Shown: positions 50,895 to 60,338, numbered from the stretch's first letter. The stretch: DNA of 64,000 nucleotides from UBA3871 sp002392265 (GCA_946614255.1 CAMOGS010000020.1:1-64000), one strand, 5' to 3'. Made by a program: numbers and translations. The notes: generated by a model from the sequence alone, not told the origin.

Positions 50895-51551
50895 ATGTCA
50901 GGAAAATCGACTATATCAGAGCAAATCTATAAAATCCTATATGACGATATCATTTACCAGCGAATCCCGTGCGGTAAAAAACTCACACTGAAAATACTGA
51001 AAGAAAGGTTCGAAGTCAGCCACACGCCCATCAGAGAAGCACTTACCAGACTGGCCGAAAACGGACTTGTAAAATATTATTCAAACTGCGGCGTGACCGT
51101 ATCGGTATTCGGCGAGCAGGACATCCGCGAAATCTACAAAATGACCGGCGAGCTTGACTCCATGGCAATCAGATTCTGCAAGGACGAGGGGCTGCTTGAG
51201 CCGCTTCTTGCAGAGCTGGGCGAAGTGATTGCATCGGGAAACGAATACATCGAAAGAGGTGACTACCTGGGCTGGAAGCAGTTTTCCGAGGAATTTCACT
51301 TTTCATTCTACCACTACGCAAATAATCGCTACCTCGACGAAATCGTCGGCTCACTCAGAGCAAAGATGGAGCTTCTCAGCTGGATGTACTACACCGAGCC
51401 GAACATGGAATCCATTCACAGGCAGCATGTTGCAATCTACGAAACGCTGAAAACGGGCGACTATGACAAGGCGGCCGGGATGATGAAGGACCACCTGAAA
51501 AGCGACCTCGAGTATGCGCTCGCAGCATATAACAGCAAAGAACAAAAGTAA
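50895..51551 (+). CDS. GntR-family (FCD) transcriptional regulator, second
   Basis: About 218 residues from the ATG after GGAGG; the open frame extends nearly 100 codons upstream without any family homology, which I reject. Winged helix (about 4-70, ISEQIYKILYDDIIYQRIPC, SHTPIREALTRLAENGLVKY), then an FCD domain (FSEEFHFSFYHYANN, SIHRQHVAIYETL with ligand His). It precedes truA by 21 bp. Distinct from the GntR protein at 44.4 kb. Target unknown. Confidence 0.9.
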   Translation: MSGKSTISEQIYKILYDDIIYQRIPCGKKLTLKILKERFEVSHTPIREALTRLAENGLVKYYSNCGVTVSVFGEQDIREIYKMTGELDSMAIRFCKDEGLLEPLLAELGEVIASGNEYIERGDYLGWKQFSEEFHFSFYHYANNRYLDEIVGSLRAKMELLSWMYYTEPNMESIHRQHVAIYETLKTGDYDKAAGMMKDHLKSDLEYALAAYNSKEQK

Positions 51552-51572
51552 AAATACAAACAGAGAGAAACG

Positions 51573-52331
51573 ATGAAAAACGTCTTTATGACAATCGCAT
51601 ACGACGGGACAAACTTCCATGGCTGGCAGCGTCAGCCGGGGGTGCGGACCGTGCAGGGCGAGCTTGAACGCGTGCTCAGCGAAGTCTGTGGCGAACAGAT
51701 AACCATCGACGGCACCGGCAGAACCGACGCGGGAGTTCACGCTTATGGGCAGTGCGCTACGTTCGGAGGCGGCTTCGCGATTCCGGTGGACCGCATTATG
51801 ATTGCGGCGAACAACTACCTCGCGGGCGGCAAGAACAACGAGACGGGCGACATTCGCATCACGAGCATCAAAGAGGCTGCGCCGGGCTTCCACGCGCGCT
51901 TCGACGCCAAAGGCAAGGAGTATCTCTACCGCATCAGAGTGGCGGCCGAGCCCGACATCTTCCGAAAGAACTACTGCTACCAGATGAGCAAGCAGCCGGC
52001 CCTCGAAGATATGCGGGAGGCGGCAGGCTTCATCGTCGGTACGCACGACTTTAAGTGCTTTCAGGCGAGCGGCGGAGAGGAAAAAGAAACCACCGTCAGA
52101 ACGGTGTATCACCTTAAGATTGAGCAGGAGGGCCCGGAAATCACGCTTGCGATAGCGGGCGACGGCTTCCTCTATAATATGGTGCGCATAATTACCGGCA
52201 CGCTGATTGAGGTAGGGCTCGGGAAGCGGATGCCGGAAAGCGTAAAGAATATAATAGAAAGCCGGGACCGCACGATGGCAGGCTTTACCGCTCCGGCGCG
52301 GGGGCTGTATTTAAACGAAGTATATTTTTAA
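51573..52331 (+). CDS. truA: tRNA pseudouridine(38-40) synthase TruA
   Basis: A 252-residue protein of normal length. N-terminal YDGTNFHGWQRQPGVRTVQG, and the catalytic Asp in GRTDAGVHAYGQ (about 52). It isomerises U38-U40 in the anticodon arm of several tRNAs. It sits between the GntR gene and the dCMP deaminase; 33 bp to the latter, so possibly co-transcribed. Confidence 0.97.
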   Translation: MKNVFMTIAYDGTNFHGWQRQPGVRTVQGELERVLSEVCGEQITIDGTGRTDAGVHAYGQCATFGGGFAIPVDRIMIAANNYLAGGKNNETGDIRITSIKEAAPGFHARFDAKGKEYLYRIRVAAEPDIFRKNYCYQMSKQPALEDMREAAGFIVGTHDFKCFQASGGEEKETTVRTVYHLKIEQEGPEITLAIAGDGFLYNMVRIITGTLIEVGLGKRMPESVKNIIESRDRTMAGFTAPARGLYLNEVYF

Positions 52332-52364
52332 GGATTTTTACCTAAAACGGAACAGGAGGAAGAC

Positions 52365-52838
52365 ATGTCAGAGAGACCCAGCTGGGATGAATATTTCATG
52401 GAGATGGCGCAGCTTACAGCAAAGAGATCTACCTGCCTCAGACGCAGCGTAGGTGCCATTATCGTAAAGGACAAGCATATCGTTGCGACCGGTTATAACG
52501 GTGCGCCGCGCGGAATCAAGCACTGCGCTGAACGCGGCGGCTGCATGCGCGAAAAGCTCGGAGTTCCGAGCGGCGAACGCCATGAACTGTGCATGGCACT
52601 CCACGCAGAGCAGAACGCAATCATCCAGGCTGCGACGCTCGGCGTAAGCATTGAAGGAGCCACAATTTACGTGACTCATCAGCCTTGCGTCATCTGCGCA
52701 AAGATGATAATAAATGCGGGAATAAAGCGCATTGTGGTAAAGGAGGGCTACCCTGACAAGCTCGCGGTAGACATCCTCGACGAGGCCGGATTAAAGGTCG
52801 TGATGATTGACGAGCATGCCGGATACAATGCGGACTAG
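52365..52838 (+). CDS. Deoxycytidylate deaminase (ComEB/dCMP deaminase family)
   Basis: A 157-residue zinc deaminase. Zinc/catalytic motif HAEQNAI (about 79) and PCVIC (about 106-110), with GYNGAPRGIKHC before, typical of dCMP deaminases. It makes dUMP for thymidylate synthesis. AGGAGG precedes the ATG. In other Clostridia this gene likewise often precedes the tagO-wecB-atp cluster. Followed by a repeat copy. Confidence 0.95.
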   Translation: MSERPSWDEYFMEMAQLTAKRSTCLRRSVGAIIVKDKHIVATGYNGAPRGIKHCAERGGCMREKLGVPSGERHELCMALHAEQNAIIQAATLGVSIEGATIYVTHQPCVICAKMIINAGIKRIVVKEGYPDKLAVDILDEAGLKVVMIDEHAGYNAD

Positions 52839-52851
52839 ATAAAGGAAAGGG

Positions 52852-52905
52852 GTTGGGACCTGTCCCTAAACTTCCCAAAAGGCTAATTTGGGGACTGTCC
52901 CTAAA
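52852..52905. repeat. Dispersed repeat, degenerate copy 6
   Basis: GGGACCTGTCCCTAAA and GGCTAATTTGGGGACTGTCCCTAAA: two small palindromes GGGAC(x)GTCCC with the family's edges but without the GGCACC core. It ends 8 bp before the next start codon. Confidence 0.85.
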
Positions 52906-52913
52906 ATTGCAAA

Positions 52914-54092
52914 ATGGAATTTTATGGAAGCTTCCTGTCGGTATTTTTGACGGGACTTGTACTGGGACTCATTTTTACGCCGGTTGCTATTTGGCTTGCG
53001 CCGAAAATCGGCGCAGTTGACGTGCCCAAAGACAGCAGGCGCATGCACACAAAGCCGATGCCGAGATTCGGCGGAATGGCTATTTTCATAGGAACGACAG
53101 GGGCGCTCCTTATCACCATGCTCTTTGCCTTCCCTATGCTTCAGAAATATCTGATGGTCAGGGGAATGTATCAGTGGTTTGCACAGCCGGAGGACAAAAT
53201 CTGGGCACTGATTGTGGGCGGCGCGCTGATTTACGCCCTCGGCGTGATCGACGATCTGAAGAACCTGCCTGCAAAGGTAAAGTTCCTCGGACAGATTGTA
53301 TGCGCATCCGTAGTGTGGTTTATGGGAATCAGAATCAGCTTTATTTCGCTCTGGTTCAGCATCGACCACCTCTTCTTCAGCGAGGCGATATCCTATGTGC
53401 TCACCGTACTCTGGATTGTCGGAATCAGCAACACCGTAAATCTGACAGACGGGCTTGACGGACTTGCGGCGGGCGTTTCGACAATTGCTTCGATATGTCT
53501 GGCTTACACATCGTACATACACGGCTCGTACCTCGCAGCGCTGGCGTTTCTTGCCATCGCGGGCGGCGCACTGGGCTTCCTGAGATACAACTTCCACCCG
53601 GCAAAGATCTTTATGGGGGACGGCGGTTCGCTCTTCCTCGGATTTATGCTGGCGACCACGTCCATCATAGGCGTGGCAAAGTCGGCGACGGTCATCGCCA
53701 TGATTGCGCCGGTGCTGGTGCTCTTTGTGCCGATATTTGACACAAGCTTTGCAATCCTGCGCCGCGTGGCAAACCACAGACCGATCATGGAAGCCGACAA
53801 AGGCCACCTGCACCACAGACTCATGGCGGCAGGCCTAGGCCAAAGGCGCAGCGTTATGATGCTTTATGGCGTTGCGGCTGTTATGGGCATCGCTTCGGTG
53901 CTGTTTTCGAGAGACCTCTACGTGGAGACTGCGGGACTCCTTCTCGTAGCCTGCATGTACATATACATCTTCCTCACTGACGCAAGCTCGGGCAGACTGT
54001 CGCTTAAGGGCGTAAATGTCAAGGAAATCGAGCGCAGGGAAGAACGCGAAAAGGATCGCGAAAAAGACCACAAAGGAGAAGAACAAAAATGA
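52914..54092 (+). CDS. Undecaprenyl-phosphate GlcNAc-1-phosphate transferase (TagO/WecA-like)
   Basis: A 392-residue polytopic glycosyltransferase-4 family protein with about 11 helices and a basic C-terminal tail. Motifs GVIDDLKNLPAKVKFLGQ (catalytic Asp pair), NLTDGLDGLAAG, FMGDGGSLFLGF and a final HLHHRL box. It links GlcNAc-1-P to the lipid carrier, starting teichoic acid or secondary wall polymer synthesis, the kind of polymer SLH domains bind. No ribosome site precedes this ATG, which immediately follows a repeat copy. Overlaps the epimerase gene by 4 nt. Confidence 0.92.
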   Translation: MEFYGSFLSVFLTGLVLGLIFTPVAIWLAPKIGAVDVPKDSRRMHTKPMPRFGGMAIFIGTTGALLITMLFAFPMLQKYLMVRGMYQWFAQPEDKIWALIVGGALIYALGVIDDLKNLPAKVKFLGQIVCASVVWFMGIRISFISLWFSIDHLFFSEAISYVLTVLWIVGISNTVNLTDGLDGLAAGVSTIASICLAYTSYIHGSYLAALAFLAIAGGALGFLRYNFHPAKIFMGDGGSLFLGFMLATTSIIGVAKSATVIAMIAPVLVLFVPIFDTSFAILRRVANHRPIMEADKGHLHHRLMAAGLGQRRSVMMLYGVAAVMGIASVLFSRDLYVETAGLLLVACMYIYIFLTDASSGRLSLKGVNVKEIERREEREKDREKDHKGEEQK

Positions 54093-55201
54093 AAATAATG
54101 ACTGTATTCGGCACCCGTCCGGAAGCCATCAAAATGGCGCCTCTGGTAAAGGCGATGAATGCCGACCCGGACATCGAATCCGTGCTCTGCGTAACCGCAC
54201 AGCACAGAGAAATGCTCGACCAGGTGCTGAGCCTTTTCGAGCTGGTGCCCGATTATGACCTTAACATAATGAAGCCGAACCAGACCATCAACATGATCAC
54301 GGCAAACGTCATCATGGGGCTCGAGGATATACTTAAAAAAGAGCAGCCCGACATGGTGCTCGTCCACGGCGACACCACGACCACATTTGCGACCGCACTG
54401 GCAGCCTTTTACAATCAGACAAAGGTCGGCCACGTGGAAGCAGGACTCAGGACATACGACAAGTATTCACCTTACCCGGAGGAGATGAACAGAGTGATGA
54501 CCGGCCACATCGCCGATCTCCACTTCGCGCCGACGGTGCGGAATCGCCAGAACCTCCTCAACGAAGCCATTGACGAGGGCGACATCTACATCACAGGCAA
54601 CACCGTAATTGACGCACTGCTTGACGTGACGAGCAAGCCGTACGAGTTTGAGGACGAGACGCTGAAGGCTCTCGATTTCGAGGGCAAGCGCGTTATTGCG
54701 GTAACTTGCCACCGCAGGGAGAACCTCGGTGAGAACATGGAACACATCTTTGGCGCAATCCGCCGCATTGCGGACGAGTTTGACGATGTTGAAATCGTTT
54801 ATCCGGTGCATCTCAACCCAAAGGTTAGAGATATTGCGGGGCGAATCCTTTCGGGAGCGAAAAACGTTCATCTGATTGAGCCTCTTACCTACCAACCGTT
54901 CTCGAACCTGATGGCAAAGAGCTATCTGATTGTTACCGATTCGGGCGGTATCCAGGAGGAAGCGCCGGCTCTCGGAAAGCCTGTGCTTGTCGTAAGAAAG
55001 GAAACCGAAAGGCCGGAGGCTGTAGAGGCAGGTACCGTAAAGCTGGCGGGAGTAGAGGAGGAAACCATATACAAAATGATGAAGACCCTGCTCACGGACG
55101 CCGATGCCTACAGGGAGATGGAGCATGCCGCAAACCCTTACGGAGACGGGCATGCGGTGGAGAGAATAATAAAGATCTTAAAAGAAAGACTCTCGGTATA
55201 G
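54089..55201 (+). CDS. wecB: UDP-N-acetylglucosamine 2-epimerase (non-hydrolysing)
   Basis: A 370-residue protein of normal length. FGTRPEAIKMAPLVKAM at the N-terminus, CVTAQHREMLDQVL, VHGDTTTTFATALA, VEAGLRTYDKYSPYPEEMNR and DSGGIQEEAP all match WecB/MnaA. Converts UDP-GlcNAc to UDP-ManNAc for wall polymers. The ATGA overlap with the transferase gene ties the two steps together. The operon ends at a terminator about 80 bp downstream. Confidence 0.97.
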   Translation: MKIMTVFGTRPEAIKMAPLVKAMNADPDIESVLCVTAQHREMLDQVLSLFELVPDYDLNIMKPNQTINMITANVIMGLEDILKKEQPDMVLVHGDTTTTFATALAAFYNQTKVGHVEAGLRTYDKYSPYPEEMNRVMTGHIADLHFAPTVRNRQNLLNEAIDEGDIYITGNTVIDALLDVTSKPYEFEDETLKALDFEGKRVIAVTCHRRENLGENMEHIFGAIRRIADEFDDVEIVYPVHLNPKVRDIAGRILSGAKNVHLIEPLTYQPFSNLMAKSYLIVTDSGGIQEEAPALGKPVLVVRKETERPEAVEAGTVKLAGVEEETIYKMMKTLLTDADAYREMEHAANPYGDGHAVERIIKILKERLSV

Positions 55202-55280
55202 GTTTTATACAAACTTGCATCTTTATAAAGGCGGCAGATTACAAGTTTGCTGTCAAATAGCAAAACTATCTGAAATTTCA

Positions 55281-55316
55281 AGCGGAAACGACATTTTATC
55301 GGTTTCCGCTTTTTTA
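55281..55316 (+). terminator. Terminator between wecB and the ATP synthase operon
   Basis: Perfect 9-bp stem AGCGGAAAC/GTTTCCGCT with a 12-nt loop and six T. The rest of the 327-bp gap holds the atp promoter and AT-rich DNA. Confidence 0.92.
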
Positions 55317-55433
55317 TTTCCGAAAAACGTGCAAAAGTTCTGCAACCTTGATGTTTTGCGGTTTTGCGGCCTGCAAAGCGCCGGCAAAGACCTTGTATAC
55401 AAAAGCGATAATGAATACAATAGACTAAACTTA

Positions 55434-55462
55434 TTGCAAAATTCACGATTTTGAGGTATTAT
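55434..55462 (+). promoter_or_regulatory. Likely promoter of the ATP synthase operon
   Basis: TTGCAA, 17 bp, TATTAT, leaving a leader of about 60 nt before atpI. Confidence 0.6.
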
Positions 55463-55528
55463 ATTGTCATATATCGGGCTTGTTTGAACGGTTTTCGGCC
55501 CATAAATATAAATTAGCGAGGATGTAAA

Positions 55529-55834
55529 TTGATTTATGTTATCAGTGCGGTCTGTGGGGCGGTATACGGTGCCCTTTGCGGACTGCTCAAATATATTCTC
55601 CTTTGGAGAAAGATGCTGACGGCAGGGGACGATGTATCCTTCAAAAACTCTCAGATTGTGAGCAGGATGATAATAGGATATGTAATCAATGCCATCGTGC
55701 TTTTAATCGTATTGTTTGTAAGACATGCCATAGAGCCGCTTTCGTTTGAGGCCACAATAATTGCTGCGGCAATCGGCTTATCGCTGGCGGGAAAGGCATA
55801 TTCGATACAAAAGATTTATTCGAAAGTGAAATAG
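55529..55834 (+). CDS. atpI: ATP synthase subunit I (AtpI-like)
   Basis: A 101-residue small membrane protein, TTG start with GAGGA upstream, four hydrophobic stretches. Sequence is weakly conserved; assigned mainly because it is the first gene of the ATP synthase operon, where AtpI helps assemble the c ring. It precedes atpB by 13 bp. Confidence 0.7.
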   Translation: MIYVISAVCGAVYGALCGLLKYILLWRKMLTAGDDVSFKNSQIVSRMIIGYVINAIVLLIVLFVRHAIEPLSFEATIIAAAIGLSLAGKAYSIQKIYSKVK

Positions 55835-55847
55835 AGGAGGCAATTAC

Positions 55848-56552
55848 ATGACATCATTGTTACACTCAATTGGAATCGAACATGTGAATGTTGTTTGCTC
55901 CAGTGCAGTTATAACGATAATACTGATCGTTATAGCACTGCTCGCCACCCGCAGGATGGAGCTCGTACCTCACGGACTTCAGAATGTTGCGGAATGGGCA
56001 ATCGGCGGCTTGCACGGCTTCTTTGACGGAGTTATGGGCGAGTATGCGAACAAAAAATACTTCCCGATTGTCGGAACACTCTTCATTTACATACTGTTTT
56101 CAAACTATTTCGGCCTGCTCCCGCTGTCGGGACACATGCCTCATATAGCGGCTCCGTCATCATCAATAAATCAGACGGCAGGTATGGCAATAGTCGTATT
56201 CTTTGCGGTACAGATTATAGGTATCCACGAGAAACGCTGTCGTAACTTCGAAAAGACGGGTCGCAAGGGAATCGGACTTTCGTTCTTCGGCCACCTGTTC
56301 AAGCCGTTTGCGTTCCTTTTCCCGATTATGCTCCTTGAGCAGTTCGTACGTCCTCTCTCGCTGACCCTGCGACTTTACGGAAACATCTTCGGTGAGGAAG
56401 CCGTAGTAAACGCGTTCTTTAACCTCATTCCTATCGGCCTTCCGGTAGTTATGCAGTTCCTGAGCGTACTGATGGGCTTGGTACAGGCTCTGGTATTCTC
56501 GCTTCTTACTGCAATCTACATCGGCGAGGTCTGTGAAGAAGAGGAAGAATAA
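55848..56552 (+). CDS. atpB: ATP synthase subunit a
   Basis: A 234-residue membrane protein of the Fo sector with five or six helices. The essential Arg in LTLRLYGNIFGEE (Arg about 175) lies in the helix facing the c ring, and the C-terminal SLLTAIYIGEV is typical. It provides the half-channels for the coupling ion. GAGGAGG before the ATG. Confidence 0.96.
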   Translation: MTSLLHSIGIEHVNVVCSSAVITIILIVIALLATRRMELVPHGLQNVAEWAIGGLHGFFDGVMGEYANKKYFPIVGTLFIYILFSNYFGLLPLSGHMPHIAAPSSSINQTAGMAIVVFFAVQIIGIHEKRCRNFEKTGRKGIGLSFFGHLFKPFAFLFPIMLLEQFVRPLSLTLRLYGNIFGEEAVVNAFFNLIPIGLPVVMQFLSVLMGLVQALVFSLLTAIYIGEVCEEEEE

Positions 56553-56601
56553 ATTAAGAAAAACCCCATAACTTTTTTACAAAACGAAAGGAGAACAGAA
56601 T

Positions 56602-56832
56602 ATGGAAGGTTTAGGTTTAATCGCTATAGCAGCAGCAATTGCAATTGGTCTTTCGACACTCGGCCCTGGAATCGGTCAGGGTATTGCAGCAAGCAAGGCT
56701 CTTGAAGGTATGGCTCGTCAGCCTGAAGCATCAGGTATGCTCCGTACTAACATGATCCTCGGCCTGGCATTCATGGAAGCGCTTACCATTTATGGTCTTC
56801 TGATTGCTATCCTGCTCATAGGTAAAATGTAG
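56602..56832 (+). CDS. atpE: ATP synthase subunit c
   Basis: A 76-residue two-helix protein. Ion-binding Glu 59 in AFMEALTIYGLL, loop ARQPE, and Gln 26 in GIGQG. The Ser or Thr next to Glu that marks Na+ enzymes is Ala here, and the second helix (FMEALTIYG) reads like the chloroplast/cyanobacterial H+ type, so I expect proton coupling. Confidence 0.97.
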   Translation: MEGLGLIAIAAAIAIGLSTLGPGIGQGIAASKALEGMARQPEASGMLRTNMILGLAFMEALTIYGLLIAILLIGKM

Positions 56833-56870
56833 GCAGACAATTATGACCCTTACAAAAGGAGGTTATCACT

Positions 56871-57377
56871 ATGGTTGAAGCACTAGGCATCAACTTAAAA
56901 GAATTGATATTCGCCATCATTAACTTCCTGATTCTGACAGGCACACTTACATTTTTCCTCTACAAGCCGGTGCTTAGGATGTTTGATACGCGTTCAAACA
57001 CCATCAAGGACACTCTGGATAATGCCAATGCGGTAAATGCCAGAGCCGACGCAAAGATGGAGGCGTACAACAAACGCATCGCAGGCGTAGAGGTGGAAGC
57101 AAGGGAAATCGTCAAGAATTCAAAGCTCAAAGCCGAGGCTCAGGCGCAGACCATTATCGACGAAGCGCATGCTGAGGCCGCAAAGATCAAGGAAAAGGCT
57201 GCGGCAGACATCGAAAGAGAACGCCAGCAGGCCATGACCGAGATGAAGGGACAGATAGCAGCACTTGCAGTCCTTGCAGCGGAGAAGATCTTGGAGAAGG
57301 AAATTGCCGTTACCGGACAGGATGAAATTATTGATGGTATATTAGAACAGGCAGGTACTTCAGGATGGCAGAATTAG
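56871..57377 (+). CDS. atpF: ATP synthase subunit b
   Basis: A 168-residue protein: an N-terminal membrane helix (about 11-30, IFAIINFLILTGTLTFFLY), then a long Ala/Glu/Lys-rich helix forming the peripheral stalk (about 35-155). AAAGGAGG precedes the ATG. It overlaps atpH by 13 bp. Confidence 0.95.
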   Translation: MVEALGINLKELIFAIINFLILTGTLTFFLYKPVLRMFDTRSNTIKDTLDNANAVNARADAKMEAYNKRIAGVEVEAREIVKNSKLKAEAQAQTIIDEAHAEAAKIKEKAAADIERERQQAMTEMKGQIAALAVLAAEKILEKEIAVTGQDEIIDGILEQAGTSGWQN

Positions 57378-57898
57378 CAGTTGCAATGACATATGGAGAA
57401 GCCTTGTTTGGGGCCGCAAAGGATTTGGATAAAGTTGACGAAATATCGGGGAACTTAAAGGACCTGGCAGCAATATTTGAAAGTGAGCCGGATTTTTACA
57501 CCTTCCTTTCTTCGCCGAGCATTCCGGCAAAGGACAAAAAGCAGGTGATTAAAGAAGTGTTCGCCGGCAAGCTTTGTGATGAGTTCAATAATTTCCTATG
57601 CATCCTCATCGACAAGGGCAGGATAGGTGCCTATGCACAGATAGTCAAGGTGTACGATGAAATTCTCAGCAGAGAAGAAGGCTATTCGTACGGCAGGATT
57701 GTGTCTGTACAGCCGCTTAATCCGGCACAGCTCGAAAAATTTGAGTCAGAAACGGCAAAACTGCTGAACACGAAGGTTCATCTCAAAAACGAGACAGACC
57801 CGAGCCTGATAGGCGGAGTCGTAATCTATGTCGAAGGAAAGATAATAGATGCATCCGTCAGAAATCGTCTGCAGACACTTGCAGGCAGCTTAATGTAG
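57365..57898 (+). CDS. atpH: ATP synthase subunit delta
   Basis: A 177-residue OSCP/delta protein: helical N-terminal half (YGEALFGAAKDLDKVDEISG), C-terminal segment LIGGVVIYVEGKIIDASVRN (the conserved GG-x2-I-x2-G-x3-D-x-S motif). It joins the stalk to the F1 head. Starts inside atpF. Confidence 0.95.
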   Translation: MAELAVAMTYGEALFGAAKDLDKVDEISGNLKDLAAIFESEPDFYTFLSSPSIPAKDKKQVIKEVFAGKLCDEFNNFLCILIDKGRIGAYAQIVKVYDEILSREEGYSYGRIVSVQPLNPAQLEKFESETAKLLNTKVHLKNETDPSLIGGVVIYVEGKIIDASVRNRLQTLAGSLM

Positions 57899-57918
57899 CA
57901 TGAGAGGAGGCAAAACTT

Positions 57919-59442
57919 ATGAATTTACGACCTGAAGAAATCAGCGCCGTGATAAAGGAACAGATCAAGGGTTACAAAAATCAGCTTGAAGTTTCCGATT
58001 TCGGCACAGTTATACAGGTTGGTGATGGTATTGCCAGAATATACGGACTCGAAAACTGCATGGCCGGTGAGCTTTTGGAGTTCCCGGGCGAGGTTTACGG
58101 TATGGCCTTAAACCTTGAAGAGGACAACGTAGCCGCAGTAATCATGGGTTCGGACAGAGAAATAAAAGAAGGCGACATTGTTAAGCCTACAAAGAGAGTA
58201 GTAGAAGTACCGGTTGGTGCAGAGCTTATCGGTCGTGTAGTAAACGCCCTCGGTCAGCCTATCGACGGCAAGGGACCGATAAAGGCAGAAGCACATCGTA
58301 CAATCGAAAATCCTGCACCGGGCGTACTTCAGAGAAAGTCAGTATTCGAACCTTTACAGACAGGTATTAAGGCAATCGACTCCATCATACCTATCGGTAA
58401 GGGACAGCGTGAGCTGATCATCGGAGACAGGCAGACAGGTAAAACAGCTATCGCTATCGATACTATCATTAACCAGAAGGGTAAGGATGTTATCTGTATC
58501 TATGTAGCAATCGGCCAGAAAAAGTCCACAGTAGCACAGCTGGTGCAGACTCTCTCCGACCACAACGCTATGGATTACACTATCATCGTATCCGCTACAG
58601 CATCGGATGTAGCACCGCTGCAGTACATCGCACCGTATGCAGGCTGCGCAATGGGTGAGCACTTTATGTATCAGGGCAAGCATGTCCTCATCATATATGA
58701 TGATCTCTCAAAGCACGCAGTAGCTTATCGTGCAATGTCCCTGCTGCTTCGCAGACCACCTGGGCGTGAAGCATATCCGGGCGACGTATTCTATCTGCAC
58801 AGCAGACTGCTCGAAAGAGCTGCAAAGCTGTCGGATGAGCTCGGCGGCGGCTCGCTTACGGCACTGCCTATCATCGAAACTCAGGCAGGAGACGTATCGG
58901 CATACATTCCTACAAACGTTATTTCCATCACAGACGGACAGATATGCCTGGAGACAGAGCTCTTCTTCTCCGGCCAGAGACCTGCGGTTAACGCCGGCAT
59001 TTCAGTATCCCGTGTAGGTGGTAACGCACAGATTAAAGCCATGAAGCAGGTAGCCAGCAAGGTAAAGCTCGACCTGGCACAGTACAGAGAGCTTGCATCC
59101 TTCTCGCAGTTCGGTTCGGATGTCGATGCCGATACAAAGGCAAGACTCGAGCACGGCGAAATCCTGATGGAAATTCTGAAGCAGGATCAGTATGAGCCGC
59201 TTGACGTTGCAGATCAGGTAATGATTATCTATGCAGCAACAAACAACTACCTCGCAGATGTCGATATCAGCGATATAAAGAATTTCGAAAAAGAATTTTA
59301 CGAGTTTGCGGACACGCATTATCCGAGCATAAAGAGAAACATTCACGCTTCAGGCAAGTTGGAGCCTGAAACAGAAGAGGATCTCAAGACCGCACTTACA
59401 GAATACAAGAAAGTCAGAGCACAGAAAGAAGATTTCGTATAG
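57919..59442 (+). CDS. atpA: ATP synthase subunit alpha
   Basis: A 507-residue protein, full length. P-loop GDRQTGKT near 171, Arg finger region in ISVSRVGGNAQ, DDLSKHAVAYR and the VRRPPGREAYPGD segment typical of alpha. Non-catalytic nucleotide-binding subunit of F1. GAGGAGG before the ATG. Confidence 0.98.
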   Translation: MNLRPEEISAVIKEQIKGYKNQLEVSDFGTVIQVGDGIARIYGLENCMAGELLEFPGEVYGMALNLEEDNVAAVIMGSDREIKEGDIVKPTKRVVEVPVGAELIGRVVNALGQPIDGKGPIKAEAHRTIENPAPGVLQRKSVFEPLQTGIKAIDSIIPIGKGQRELIIGDRQTGKTAIAIDTIINQKGKDVICIYVAIGQKKSTVAQLVQTLSDHNAMDYTIIVSATASDVAPLQYIAPYAGCAMGEHFMYQGKHVLIIYDDLSKHAVAYRAMSLLLRRPPGREAYPGDVFYLHSRLLERAAKLSDELGGGSLTALPIIETQAGDVSAYIPTNVISITDGQICLETELFFSGQRPAVNAGISVSRVGGNAQIKAMKQVASKVKLDLAQYRELASFSQFGSDVDADTKARLEHGEILMEILKQDQYEPLDVADQVMIIYAATNNYLADVDISDIKNFEKEFYEFADTHYPSIKRNIHASGKLEPETEEDLKTALTEYKKVRAQKEDFV

Positions 59443-59458
59443 GGAGGAGTGAGTCCTT

Positions 59459-60322
59459 ATGGCAAGTAATATGCAGGACATCAAACGTCGTATAAAGAGC
59501 GTTAACTCCACGGAGCACATCACCAATGCGATGAAACTTGTGTCCGCAGCCAAGCTTAGAAAAGCAAAGGCCACCTTTGAAAAGACAACCAAATACTTTC
59601 ATTATGTAACAGAGTCGATCGAAGAAATCTTTAACAGTACGACTGACATCCCCGAGAAATATCTGATAGGAAGCCGTGAAATAGTAAATTCCTGCTATAT
59701 CATAATCACGAGTAACCGCGGCCTTTGCGGAGCGTTCAATACGAACGTTATCAAAGAGGCCGAAGCCCTCATAAAAAAGGACCACCACAAGCCTATAATC
59801 ATAGCGGTGGGCTCCCGCGGCAGAGATTACTTTGCAAAGAGAGGCTACGATATCGAGAACGAATATCTGGCACCACCTGAAAGCATCTCCTTCCTGGAGA
59901 CAAAGGAAATGACCAGACCTATTCTGGAAATGTACGACTCGGGAAAGATAGACGAGGTTTATCTCATCTACACATCGTATGTAAACAATCTCGAGCAGGC
60001 AGTTAAAACCGAGAGGATACTGCCATTCGACATCGAGGACGATCCGGAAGTCATGAAACTGGACAAACAGGTTGAATATGAGCCTTCTGTTGAAGAGGTG
60101 TTCAACTACCTGGTTCCGAAATACGTTGAAATGAAGGTTTACGGATCGGTAGTAGAGTCGGCAACATGCGAGCACGCAGCGCGCCGTATGGCAATGGAAA
60201 ATGCTACGGACAATGCGAGAGAAATGCTCGACAATCTGTCACTCTTCTACAACAGAGCCCGTCAGGCAGCCATTACCAACCAGATCATCGAGGTTGTTTC
60301 AGGCTCCGAGGCTCAGCAATAA
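59459..60322 (+). CDS. atpG: ATP synthase subunit gamma
   Basis: A 287-residue central shaft of F1. N- and C-terminal coiled helices (MQDIKRRIKSVNSTEHITNA; YNRARQAAITNQIIEVVSG, the family signature) and the ITSNRGLCGAFN segment. Starts after AGGGAGGAG, 16 bp behind atpA. Confidence 0.97.
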   Translation: MASNMQDIKRRIKSVNSTEHITNAMKLVSAAKLRKAKATFEKTTKYFHYVTESIEEIFNSTTDIPEKYLIGSREIVNSCYIIITSNRGLCGAFNTNVIKEAEALIKKDHHKPIIIAVGSRGRDYFAKRGYDIENEYLAPPESISFLETKEMTRPILEMYDSGKIDEVYLIYTSYVNNLEQAVKTERILPFDIEDDPEVMKLDKQVEYEPSVEEVFNYLVPKYVEMKVYGSVVESATCEHAARRMAMENATDNAREMLDNLSLFYNRARQAAITNQIIEVVSGSEAQQ

Positions 60323-60338
60323 GGAGGTGTAAGGTACT

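Noticed and set aside
55215..55454. 79-codon + frame between wecB and atpI
   Set aside because: Runs through a strong terminator and the atp promoter; no ribosome site.
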